Assembly (NCBI RefSeq): GCF_963662255.1
Contig: NW_026912129.1
Span: 558,001-622,000 of the forward strand
DNA length: 64,000 bases
Direction: 5' to 3'
Source: Cinclus cinclus
Taxonomy: Eukaryota > Chordata > Aves > Passeriformes > Cinclidae
Shown here: in pieces, positions 49,501 to 62,304 of the stretch
Layout: each line of letters begins with the position of its first letter
Numbering within the stretch: position 1 is the first letter of the stretch
Program-made: the position numbers and the translations under genes
The notes under the pieces: generated by a model
What the model was told of the DNA's origin: nothing
Databases searched by the model: none
The model's input: only the letters and a program-made list of their open reading frames with translations

Positions 49501-52378
49501 TGGTGTCACAAGGGACCATTAGATTGTTAGCCTGCATTTGGTCACAATGGTTCCTTGCTTCTCTTAACCTCTGTGGTGTCACAACGCATTCCATGCCATT
49601 TTAGGCCACTTGATGTCACAATGAATCATTTGATTCTTGGCCTCCATGGTGTCATAATGGTTCCTTGTTTCTATTGGCCCCCATGCTGTCACAATTCATC
49701 CCTGGCCCTTTTAGGCCCCCTGGTGTCAAATGGGATCCTGGGATTATTAGCCTCCATTGGGTCACAATGGATCCTTGCTTCTCTTAACCCCTGTGGTGTC
49801 ACAGTGCATCCCATGCCCTTTTAGGCCACTTGATGTCACAATGAATCATTTGATTCTTGGCCTCCATGGTGTCATAATAGATCCTTGCTTCTATTGGTCC
49901 CCGTGCTGTAACAATTCATCCCTGGCCCTTTTTATACCCCCTGGTGCCACAAGGGATCATTAGATTGTTAGCCTGCATTGGGTCACAATGGTTCCTTGCT
50001 TCTCTTAACCCCTGTGGTGTCACAATGCATCCCATGCCCTTTTAGGCCACTTGATGTCACAATGAATCATTTGATTCTTGGCCTCCATGGTGGCATAATA
50101 GATCCTTGCTTCTATTGGTCCCCGTGCTGTAACAATCCATCCCTGGCCATTTTAGGCCCTCTGGTGTCACAAGGGATCATTAGATTGTTAGCCTGCATTG
50201 GGTCACAATGGTTCCTTGCTTCTCTTAACCCCTGTGGTGTCACAATGCATCCTATGCCCTTTTAGGCCACTTGGTGTTACAATGAATCATTTGAGTCTTG
50301 GCCTCTATGGTGTCATAATATTTCCATGTTTTTATTGTGCCCCATGCTTTCACAATTCATCCCTGGCCCTATTACAACCCCTGGTGTCACAATGGATCAT
50401 TAGATTGTTAGCCTGCATTGGGTCACAATGGTTCCTTGCTTCTCTTAACCTCTGTGGTGTCACAATGCATCCCATGCCCTTTTAGGCCACTTGATGTCAC
50501 AATGAATCATTTGATTCTTGGCCTCCATGGTGTCATAATGGTTCCTTGCTTCTATAGGTCCCCATGCTGTCAGAGTTCATCCGTGGTCCTTTTGCACCCC
50601 CTGGTGTCAAAAGGGATTTTAGATTGTTAGCCTGCCTTGGGTCACAATGGTTCCTTGCTTCTCTTAACCCCTGTGGTGTCACAATGCATCCCATGCCCTT
50701 TTAGGCCACTTCATGTCACAATGAATCATTTGATTCTTGGCCTCCACGGTGGCATAATAGATCCTTGCTTCTATTGGTCCCCGTGCTGTAACAATCCATC
50801 CCTGGCCATTTTTTGCCCCCTGGTGTCACAATGGATCATTAGATTGTTAGCCTGCATTGGGTCACAATGGTTCCTTGCTTCTCTTAACCTCTGTGGTGTC
50901 ACAATGCATTCCAAGACCTTTTAGGCCACTTGGTCTTACAATGAACCATTTGATTCTTGGCCTCCATGGTGTCATAATGGTTCCTTGCTTCTATAGGTCC
51001 CCATGCTGTCAGAGTACATCCCTGGCCCTTTTACACGCCCTGGTGTCAAATGGGATCCTGGGATTATTAGCCTCCATTGGGTCACAATGGATCCTTGCTT
51101 CTCTTAACCCCTGTGGTGTCACAATGCATCCCATACCCTTTTAGGCCACTTGGTGTTACAATGAATCATTTGATTCTTGGCCTCTATGGTGTCATAATAT
51201 TTCCATGATTTTATTGTGCCCAATGCTTTCACATTTCATCCCTGGCCCTATTACAACCCCTGGTGCCACAAGGGATCATTAGATTATTAGCCTGCATTGG
51301 GTCACAATGGTTCCTTGCTTCTCTTAACCCCTGTGGTGTCACAATGCATTCCAAGACCTTTTAGGCCACTTGGTCTTACAATGAACCATTTCATTCTTGG
51401 CCTCCATGGTGTCATAATGGTTCCTTGCTTCTATAGGTCCCCATGCTGTCAGAGTTCATCCGTGGTCCTTTTGCGCCCCCTGGTGTCAAAAGGGATTCTT
51501 AGATTGTTAGCCTGCATTGGGTCACAATGGTTCCTTGCTTCTCTTAACCCCTGTGGTGTCACAATGCATCCCATGCCCTTTTAGGCCACTTGATATCACA
51601 ATGAATCATTTCATTTTTGGCCTCCATTGTGGCATAATTGTACCAGGTTTTAATTGGGCCCCATGCTTTCACAATTCATCCCTGGCCCTTTATAGCCCCA
51701 TTGGTGTCACAAGGGACCATTAGATTGTTAGCCTGCATTGGGTCACAATGGTTCCTTGCTTCTCTTAACCCCTGTGGTGTCACAATGCATCCCATGCCAT
51801 TTTAGGCCACTTGATGTCACAATGAATCATTTGATTCTTGGCCTCCATGGTGTCATAATGGTTCCTTGTTTCTATTGGCCCCCATGCTGTCACAATTCAT
51901 CCCTGGCCCTTTTACCCCCCCTGGTGTCAAATGGGATCCTGGGATTATTAGCCTCCATTGGGTCACAATGGATATTTGCTTCTCTTAACCCCTGTGGTGT
52001 CACAATGCATCCCATGCCCTTTTAGGCCACTTGATGTCACAATGAATCATTTGATTCTTGGCCTCCATGGTGACATAATAGATCCTTGCTTCTATTGGTC
52101 CCCGTGCTGTAACAATTCATCCCTGGCCCTTTTTATACCCCCTGGTGCCACAAGGGATCATTAGATTGTTAGCCTGCATTGGGTCACAATGGTTCCTTGC
52201 TTCTCTTAACCCCTGTGGTGTCACAATGCATCCCATGCCCTTTTAGGCCACTTGATGTCACAATGAATCATTTGATTCTTGGCCTCCATGGTGTCATAAT
52301 GGTTCCTTGCTTCTATAGGTCCCCATGCTGTCAGAGTTCATCCGTGGTCCTTTTGCACCCCCTGGTGTCAAAAGGGAT
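43570..52378 (+). repeat. 8,809-bp higher-order repeat, copy 2
   Basis: This copy is the same length as copy 1 and abuts it directly. By eye I found at least 14 substitutions and no net indel. They lie, in copy 1 coordinates, at 36280, 36324, 37017, 38588, 38615, 38797, 39864, 39865, 40501, 40505, 41903, 42583, 42677 and 42887. That implies roughly 99.8 percent identity; silent differences that I missed would lower this slightly. Similarity ends after 52400, where copy 2 reads GCATTGGGTC and the start of a further copy would read GCATTTGGTC. Confidence 0.95.
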
Positions 52379-55300
52379 CATTAGATTGTTAGCCTGCATT
52401 GGGTCACAATGGTTCCTTGCTTCTCTTAACCCCTGTGGTGTCACAATGCATCCCATGCCCTTTTAGGCCACTTGATGTCACAATGAATCATTTGATTCTT
52501 GGCCTCCATGGTGACATAATAGATTCTTGCTTCTATTGGTCCCCGTGCTGTAACAATCCATCCCTGGCCATTTTAGGCCCCCAGGTGTCTCAAGGGATCA
52601 TTAGATTGTTAGCCTGCATTGGGTCACAATGTATCCTTGCTTCTCTTAGCCCCTGTGGTGTCACAATGCATCCCATGCCCTTTTAGGCCACTTGGTGTTA
52701 CAATGAATCATTTGAGTCTTGGCCTCTATTGTGTCATAATATTTCCATGTTTTTATTGTGCCCCATGCTTTCACAATTCATCCCTGGCCCTATTACAACC
52801 CCTGGTGTCACAATGGATCATTAGATTGTTAGCCTGCATTGGGTCACAATGGTTCCTTGCTTCTCTTAACCTCTGTGCTGTCACAATGCATTCCAAGACC
52901 TTTTAGGCCACTTGGTGTTACAATGAATCATTTGATTCTTGGCCTCTATGGTGTCATAATATTTCCATGATTTTATTGTGCCCTATGCTTTCACATTTCA
53001 TCCCTGGCCCTATTACAACCCCTGGTGCCACAAGGGATCATTAGATTATTAGCCTGCATTGGGTCACAATGGTTCCTTGCTTCTCTTAACCCCTGTGGTG
53101 TCACAATGCATCCCATGCCCTTTTAGTCCACTTGGTCTTACAATGAACCATTTGATTCTTGGCCTCCATGGTGTCATAATGGTCCCTTGCTTCTGTAGGT
53201 CCCCATGCTGTCAGAGTTCATCTGTGGTCCTTTTGCGCCCCCTGGTGTCAAAAGGGATTCTTAGATTGTTAGCGTGCATTGGGTCACAATGGTTCCTTGC
53301 TTCTCTTAACCTCTGTGGTGTCACAATGCATTCCAAGACCTTTTAGGCCACTTGGTCTTACAATGAACCATTTGATTCTTGGCCTTCATGGTGTCATAAT
53401 GGTTCCTTGCTTCTATAGGTCCCCATGGCGTCAGAGTTCATCCGTGGTCCTTTTGCGCCCCCTGGTGTCAAAAGGGATTCTTAGATTGTTAGCCTGCATT
53501 GGGTCACAATGGTTCCTTGCTTCTCTTAACCCCTGTGGTGTCACAATGCATCCCATGCCCTTTTAGGCCACTTCATGTCACAATGAATCATTTCATTTTT
53601 GGCCTCCATGGTGGCATAATTGTACCAGGATTTAATTGGGCCCCATGCTTTCACAATTCATCCCTGGTCCTTTTACGCCCTTTGGTGTCACAAGGGACCA
53701 TTAGATTGTTAGCCTGCATTTGGTCACAATGGTTCCTTGCTTCTCTTAACCTCTGCGGTGTCACAATGCATTCCATGCCATTTTAGGCCACTTGATGTCA
53801 CAATGAATCATTTGATTCTTGGCCTCTATGGTGTCATAATGGTTCCTTGTTTCTATTGGGCCCCAGGCTGTCACAATTCATCCCTGGCCCATTTTATACC
53901 CCCTGGTGCCACAAGGGATCATTAGATTGTTAGCCTGCATTGGGTCACAATGGATCCTTGCTTCTCTTAACCCCTGTGGTGTCACAATGCATCCCATGCC
54001 CTTTTAGGCCACTTGATGTCACAATGAATCATTTGATTCTTGGCCTCCATGGTGACATAATAGATCCTTGCTTCTATTGGTCCCCGTGCTGTAACAATCC
54101 ATCCCTGGCCATTTTTTGCCCCCTGGTGTCACAATGGATCATTAGATTGTTAGCCTGCATTGGGTCACAATGGTTCCTTGCTTCTCTTAACCTCTGTGGT
54201 GTCACAATGCATTCCAAGATCTTTTAGGCCACTTGGTCTTACAATGAACCATTTGATTCTTGGCGTCCATGGTGTCATAATGGTTCCTTGTTTCTATTGG
54301 CCCCCATGCTGTCACAATTCATTCCTGGCCCTTTTAGGCCCCCTGGTGTCAAATGGGATCTTGGGATTATTAGCCTCCATTGGGTCACAATGGATCCTTG
54401 CTTCTCTTAACCCCTGTGGTGTCACAATGCATCCCATGCCCTTTTAGGCCACTTGATGTCACAATGAATCATTTGATTCTTGGCCTCCATGGTGACATAA
54501 TAGATCCTTGCTTCTATTGGTCCCCGTGGTGTAACAATTCATCCCTGGCCCTTTTTATACACCCTGGTGCCACAAGGGATCATTAGATTGTTAGCCTGCA
54601 TTGGGTCACAATGGTTCCTTGCTTCTCTTAACCTCTGTGGTGTCACAATGCATTCCATACCCTTTTAGGCCACTTGGTGTTACAATGAATCATTTGAGTC
54701 TTGGCCTCTATGGTGTCATAATATTTCCATGATTTTATTGTGCCCCATGCTTTCACATTTCATCCCTGGCCCTATTACAACCCCTGGTGCCACAAGGGAT
54801 CATTAGATTATTAGCCTGCATTGGGTCACAATGGTTCCTTGCTTCTCTTAACCTCTGTGGTGTCACAATGCATTCCAAGACCTTTTAGGCCACTTGGTCT
54901 TATAATGAACCATTTGATTCTTGGCCTCCATGGTGTCATAATGGTTCCTTGCTTCTATAGGTCCCCATGCTGTCAGAGTTCATCCCTGGTCCTTTTGCGC
55001 CCCCTGGTGTCAAAAAGGATTCTTAGATTGTTAGCCTGCATTGGGTCACAATGGTTCCTTGCTTCTCTTAACCCCTGTGGTGTCACAATGCATCCCATGC
55101 CCTTTTAGGCCACTTGATATCACAATGAATCATTTGATTTTTGACCTCCATGGTGGCATAATTGTACCAGGATTTAATTGGGCCACATGCTTTCACAATT
55201 CATCCCTGGCCCTTTTAGGCCCATTGGTGTCACAAGGGACCATTAGATTGTTAGCCTCCATTCGGTCACAATGGTTCCTTGCTTCTCTTAACCTCTGGGG

Positions 55301-56687
55301 TGTCACAATGCATTCCATGCCATTTTAGGCCCCTTGATGTCACAATGAATCATTTGAATCTTGGCCTCCATGGTGGCAGAATAGATCTTTGCTTCTATTG
55401 GTCCCCGTGCTGTAACAATCCATCCCTGGCCCTTTTTATACCCCCTGGTGCCACAAGGGATCATTAGATTGTTAGCGTGCATTGGGTCACAATGGTTCCT
55501 GGCTTCTCTTAACCCCTGTGGTGTCACAATGCATTCCATGCCCTTTTAGGCCACTTGAGGTCACAATGAATCATTTGATTCTTGGCCTCCATGGTGTCAT
55601 AATGGTTCCTTGTTTCTATTGGGCCCCATGCTGTCACATTTCATCCCTGGCCCTTTTACGCCCCTGGTGTCAAATGGGATCCTGGGATTATTAGCCTCCA
55701 TTGGGTCAGAATGGTTCCTTGCTTCTCTTAACCTCTGTGGTGTCACAATGCATTCCAAGCCCTTTTAGGCCACTTGGTCTTACAACGAACCATTTGATTC
55801 TTGGCCTTCATGGTGTCATAATGGTTCCTTGCTTCTATAGGTCCCCATGCTGTCAGAGTTCATCCGTGGTCCTTTTGCGCCCCCTGGTGTCAAAAGGGAT
55901 TCTTAGATTGTTAGCCGGCTCTGGGTCACAATGGTTCCTTGCTTCTCTTAACCCCTGTGGTGTCACAATGCATCCCATACCCTTTTAGGCCACTTGATGT
56001 CACAATGAAACATTTGATTCTTGGCCTCCATGGTGACATAATAGATCCTTGCTTCTATTGGTCCCCGTGCTGTAACAATCCATCCCTGGCCCTTTCTAAA
56101 CCCCCTGGTGCCCCAAGGGATCATTAGATTGTTAGCCTGCATTAGGTCACAATGGTTCCTTGCTTCTCTTAACCCCTGTGGTGTCACCATGCATCCCATG
56201 CCCTTTTAGGCCACTTGGTGTTACAATGAATCATTTGAGTCTTGGCCTCTATGGTGTCATAATATTTCCATGATTTTATTGTGCCCCATGCTTTCACAAT
56301 TCATCCCTGGCCCTATTACAACCCCTGGTGTCACAATGGATCATTAGATTGTTAGCCTGCATTGGGTCACAATGGTTCCTTGCTTCTCTTAACCCCGGTG
56401 GTGTCACAATGCATTCCAAGACCTTTTAGGCCACTTGGTCTTACAATGAACCATTTGATTCTTGGCCTCCATGGTGTCATAATGGTTCCTTGCTTCTATA
56501 GGTCCCCATGCTGTCAGAGTTCATCCGTGGTCCTTTTGCGCCCCCTGGTGTCAAAAGGGATTCTTAGATTGTTAGCCTGCATTGGGTCACAATGGTTCCT
56601 TGCTTCTCTTAACCCCTGTGGTGTCACAATGCATCCCATGCCCTTTTAGGCCACTTGATATCACAATGAATCATTTGATTTTTGGCC
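52379..56687 (+). repeat. Array segment with fragments of earlier blocks
   Basis: From 52399 the order is A-D-D-B-B-C-E/A*-A-E-A*-D-B-C-A*-E-B-A*-D-B and the start of C at 56582. The stretch 53279-53930 matches 45793-46444 (and 36984-37635), sharing GGCCTTCATGG, CCATGGCGTC and CTCTGCGGTG. The monomer at 55482 is 219 bp because one C is lost in TACGCCCCTGG. The A* monomer at 55261 has GGCAGAATAG in place of GGCATAATAG. Confidence 0.83.
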
Positions 56688-59600
56688 TCCATGGTGGCAT
56701 AATTGTACCAGGATTTAATTGGGCCCCATGCTTTCACAATTCATCCCTGGCCCTTTTACGCCCTTTGGTGTCACAAGGGACCATTAGATTGTTAGCCTGC
56801 ATTTGGTCACAATGGTTCCTTGCTTCTCTTAACCTCTGTGGTGTCACAATGCATTCCATGCCATTTTAGGCCACTTGATGTCACAATGAATCATTTGATT
56901 CTTGGCCTCCATGGTGTCATAATGGTTCCTTGTTTCTATTGGCCCTCATGCTGTCACAATTCATCCCTGGCCCTTTTACACCCCCTGGTGTCAAATGGGA
57001 TCCTGGGATTATTAGCCTCCATTGGGTCACAATGGTTCCTTGCTTCTCTTAACCCCTGTGGTGTCACAATGCATCCCATGCCCTTTTAGGCCACTTGATG
57101 TCACAATGAATCATTTGATTCTTGGCCTCCATGGTGGCATAATAGATCCTTGCTTCTATTGGTCCCCGTGCTGTAACAATCCATCCCTGGCCATTTTTTG
57201 CCCCCTGGTGTCACAATGGATCATTAGATCGTTAGCCTGCATTGGGTCACAATGGTTCCTTGCTTCTCTTAACCTCTGTGGTGTCACAATGCATTCCAAG
57301 AACTTTTAGGCCACTTGGTGTTACAATGAATCATTTGATTCTTGGCCTCTATGGTGTCATAATATTTCCATGATTTTATTGTGCCCCATGCTTTCACATT
57401 TCATCCCTGGCCCTATTACAACCCCTGGTGCCACAAGGGATCATTAGATTATTAGCCTGCATTGGGTCACAATGGTTCCTTGCTTCTCTTAACCCCTGTG
57501 GTGTCACAATGCATCCCATGCCCTTTTAGGCCACTTGATATCACAATGAATCATTTGATTTTTGGCCTCCATGGTGACATAATAGATCCTTGCTTCTATT
57601 GGTCCCCGTGCTGTAACAATTCATCCCTGGCCCTTTTTATACCCCCTGGTGCCACAAGGGATCATTAGATTGTTAGACTGCATTGGGTCACTATGGTTCC
57701 TTGCTTCTCTTAACCCCTGTGGTGTCACAATGCATCCCATGCCCTTTTAGGCCACTTGATATCACAATGAATCATTTCATTTTTGGCCTCCATGGTGGCA
57801 TAATTGTACCAGGATTTAATTGGGCCCCATGCTTTCACAATTCATCCCTGGCCCTTTTACGCCCATTGGTGTCACAAGGGACCATTAGATTGTTAGCCTG
57901 CATTGGGTCACAATGGTTCCTTGCTTCTCTTAACCTCTGTGGTGTCACAATGCATTCCATGCCATTTTAGGCCACTTGATGTCACAATGAATCATTTGAT
58001 TCTTGGCCTCCATGGTGTCATAATGGTTCCTTGTTTCTATTGGCCCCCATGCTGTCACAATTCATCCCTGGCCCTTTTACGCCCCCTGGTGTCAAATGGG
58101 ATCCTGGGATTATTAGCCTCCATTGGGTCACAATGGATCCTTGCTTCTCTTAACCCCTGTGGTGTCACAATGCATCCCATGCCCTTTTAGGCCACTTGAT
58201 GTCACAATGAATCATTTGATTCTTGGCCTCCATGGTGTCATAATGGTTCCTTGTTTCTATTGGCCCCCATGCTGTCACAATTCATGCCTGGCCCTTTTAC
58301 GCCCCCTGGTGTCAAATGGGATCCTGGGATTATTAGCCTCCATTGGGTCACAATGGATATTTGCTTCTCTTAACCCCTGTGGTGTCACAATGCATCCCAT
58401 GCCCTTTTAGGCCACTTGATGTCACAATGAATCATTTGATTCTTGGCCTCCATGGTGACATAATAGATCCTTGCTTCTATTGGTCCCCGTGCTGTAACAA
58501 TTCATCCCTGGCCCTTTTTATACCCCCTGGTGCCACAAGGGATCATTAGATTGTTAGACTGCATTGGGTCACTATGGTTCCTTGCTTCTCTTAACCCCTG
58601 TGGTGTCACAATGCATCCCATGCCCTTTTAGGCCACTTGATGTCACAATGAATCATTTGATTCTTGGCCTCCATGGTGGCATAATAGAACCTTGCTTCTA
58701 TTGGTCCCCGTGCTGTAACAATCCATCCCTGGCCATTTTTTGCCCCCTGGTGTCACAATGGATGATTAGATTGTTAGCCTTCTTTGGGTCACAATGGTTC
58801 CTTGCTTCTCTAAGCCCCTGTGGTGTCACAATGCATCCCATGCCCTTTTAGGCCACTTGGTGTTACAATGAATCATTTGAGTCTTGGCCTCTATTGTGTC
58901 ATAATATTTCCATGTTTTTATTGTGCCCCATGCTTTCACAATTCATCCCTGGCCCTATTACAACCCCTGGTGTCACAATGGATCATTAGATTGTTAGCCT
59001 GCATTGGGTCACAATGGTTCCTTGCTTCTCTTAACCTCTGTGGTGTCACAATGCATTCCAAGACCTTTTAGGCCACTTGGTCTTACAATGAACCATTTCA
59101 TTCTTGGCCTCCATGGTGTCATAATGGTTCCTTGTTTCTATTGGTCCCCATGCTGTCAGAGTTCATCCGTGGTCCTTTTGCGCCCCCTGGTGTCAAAAGG
59201 GATTCTTAGATTGCTAGCCTGCCTTGGGTCACAATGGTTCCTTGCTTCTCTTAACCCCTGTGGTGTCACAATGCATCCCATGCCCTTTTAGGCCACTTGA
59301 TATCACAATGAATCATTTGATTTTTGGCCTCCATGGTGGCATAATTGTACCAGGATTTAATTGGGCCCCATGCTTTCACAATTCATCCCTGGCCCTTTTA
59401 CGCCCATTGGTGTCACAAGGGACCATTAGATTGTTAGCCTGCATTGGGTCACAATGGTTCCTTGCTTCTCTTAACCTCTGTCGTGTCACAATGCATTCCA
59501 TGCCATTTTAGGCCACTTGATGTCACAATGAATCATTTGATTCTTGGCCTCCATGGTGTGATAATGGTTCCTTGTTTCTATTGCCCCCCATGCTGTCACA

Positions 59601-62190
59601 ATTCATCCCTGGCCCTTTTACGCCCCCTGGTGTCAAATGGGATCCTGGGATTATTAGCCTCCATTGGGTCACAATGGATATTTGCTTCTCTTAAACCCTG
59701 TGGTGTCACAATGCATCCCATGACCTTTTAGGCCACTTGATGTCACAATGAATCATTTGATTCTTGGCCTCCATGGTGACATAATAGATCCTTGCTTCTA
59801 TTGGTCCCCGTGCTGTAACAATCCATCCCTGGCCCTTTCTAAACCCCCTGGTGCCCCAAGGGATCATTAGATTGTTAGCCTGCATTGGGTCACAATGGTT
59901 CCTTGCTTCTCTTAACCCCTGTGGTGTCACAATGCATCCCATGCCCTTTTAGGCCACTTGATGTCACAATGAATCATTTGATTCTTGGCCTCCATGGTGG
60001 CATAATAGATCCTTGCTTCTATTGGTCCCCGTGCTGTAACAATCCATCCCTGGTCATTTTAGGCCCCCTGGTGACACAATGGATCATTAGATTGTTAGCC
60101 TGCTTTGGGTCACAATGGTTCCTTGCTTCTCTTAGCCCCTGTGGTGTCACAATGCATCCCATGCCCTTTTAGGCCACTTGGTGTTACAATGAATCATTTG
60201 AGTCTTGGCCTCTATTGTGTCATAATATTTCCATGTTTTTATTGTGCCCCATGCTTTCACAATTCATCCCTGGCCCTATTACAACCCCTGGTGTCACAAT
60301 GGATCATTAGATTGTTAGCCTGCATTGGGTCACAATGGTTCCTTGCTTCTCTTAACCTCTGTGGTGTCACAATGCATTCCAAGACCTTTTAGGCCACTTG
60401 GTCTTACAATGAACCATTTGATTCTTGGCCTCCATGGTGTCATAATGGTTCCTTGCTACTATAGGTCCCCATGCTGTCAGAGTTCATCCGTGGTCCTTTT
60501 GCGCCCCCTGGTGTCAAAAGGGATTCTTAGATTGTTAGCCTGCATTGGGTCACAATGGTTCCTTGCTTCTCTTAACCCCTGTGGTGTCACAATGCATCCC
60601 ATGCCCTTTTAGGCCACTTGATATCACAATGAATCATTTCATTTTTGGCCTCCATGGTGGCATAATTGTACCAGGATTTAATTGGGCCCCTTGCTTTCAC
60701 AATTCATCCCTGGCCCTTTTAGGCCCATTGGTGTCACAAGGGACCATTAGATTGTTAGCCTGCATTGGGTCACAATGGTTCCTTGCTTCTCTTAACCTCT
60801 GTCGTGTCACAATGCATTCCATGCCCTTTTAGGCCACTTGGTCTTACAATGAACCATTTGATTCTTGGCCTCCATGGTGTCATAATGGTTCCTTGTTTCT
60901 ATTGGCCCCCATGCTGTCACAATTCATCCCTGGCCCTTTTACGCCCCCTGGTGTCAAATGGGATCCTGGGATTATTAGCCTCCATTGGGTCACAATGGAT
61001 CCTTGCTTCTCTTAACCCCTGTGGTGTCACAATGCATCCCATGCCCTTTTAGGCCACTTGGTGTTACAATGAATCATTTGAGTCTTGGCCTCTATGGTGT
61101 CATAATATTTCCATGTTTTTATTGTGCCCCATGCTTTCACAATTCATCCCTGGCCCTATTACAACCCCTGGTGTCACAATGGATCATTAGATTGTTAGCC
61201 TGCATTGGGTCACAATGGATCCTTGCTTCTCTTAACCTCTGTGGTGTCACAATGCATTCCAAGACCTTTTAGGCCACTTGGTCTTACAATGAACCATTTC
61301 ATTCTTGGCCTCCATGGTGTCATAATGGTTCCTTGCTTCTATAGGTCCCCATGCTGTCAGAGTTCATCAGTGGTCCTTTTGCGCCCCCTGGTGTCAAAAG
61401 GGATTCTTAGATTGTTAGCCTGCATTGGGTCACAATGGGTCCTTGCTTCTCTTAACCTCTGTGGTGTCACAATGCATTCCAAGATCTTTTAGGCCACTTG
61501 GTCTTACAATGAACCATTTGATTCTTGGCCTCCATGGTGTCATAATGGTTCCTTGTTTCTATTGGCCCCCATGCTGTCACAATTCATCCCTGGCCCTTTT
61601 ACGCCCCCTGGTGTCAAATGGGATCCTGGGATTATTAGCCTCCATTGGGTCACAATGGATCCTTGCTTCTCTTAACCCCTGTGGTGTCACCATGCATCCC
61701 ATGCCCTTTTAGGCCACTTGGTGTTACAATGAATCATTTGATTCTTGGCCTCTATGGTGTCATAATATTTCCATGATTTTATTGTGCCCCATGCTTTCAC
61801 ATTTCATCCCTGGCCCTATTACAACCCCTGGTGCCACAAGGGATCATTAGATTATTTGCCTGCATTGGGTCACAATGGTTCCTTGCTTCTCTTAACCTCT
61901 GTGGTGTCACAATGCATTCCAAGACCTTTTAGGCCACTTGGTCTTATAATGAACCATTTGATTCTTGGCCTCCATGGTGTCATAATGGTTCCTTGCTTCT
62001 ATAGGTCCCCATGCTGTCAGAGTTCATCCCTGGTCCTTTTGCGCCCCCTGGTGTCAAAAAGGATTCTTAGATTGTTAGCCTGCATTGGGTCACAATGGTT
62101 CCTTGCTTCTCTTAACCCCTGTGGTGTCACAATGCATCCCATGCCCTTTTAGGCCACTTGATATCACAATGAATCATTTGATTTTTGACC
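56688..62190 (+). repeat. 5,503-bp higher-order repeat, copy 1 (25 monomers)
   Basis: The order is C(end)-E-A-D-A*-C-E-E-A*-A-D-B-C-E-A*-A-D-B-C-E-D-B-E-D-B-C(start). Its first 1.81 kb recurs at 62191-64000. Private variants shared at the 5,503-bp offset are GATCGTTAGCC (57229/62732), CAAGAACTTT (57297/62800), GGTCACTATGG (57688/63191) and TTCATGCCTGG (58282/63785). Confidence 0.88.
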
Positions 62191-62304
62191 TCCATGGTGG
62201 CATAATTGTACCAGGATTTAATTGGGCCCCATGCTTTCACAATTCATCCCTGGCCCTTTTACGCCCTTTGGTGTCACAAGGGACCATTAGATTGTTAGCC
62301 TGCA
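62085..62304 (+). repeat. Chimeric C monomer at a repeat junction
   Basis: The left part carries TTTTTGACCTCC, as in the C monomer at 55041. The right part carries TACGCCCTTTGG and GCATTTGGTC, as in the C monomer at 56582. Sequence to its left matches 54706-55146 at a 7,044-bp offset, and sequence to its right matches 56688 onward at a 5,503-bp offset. The switch lies between about 62188 and 62260, so it marks an exchange between two monomers of the same family. Confidence 0.82.
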
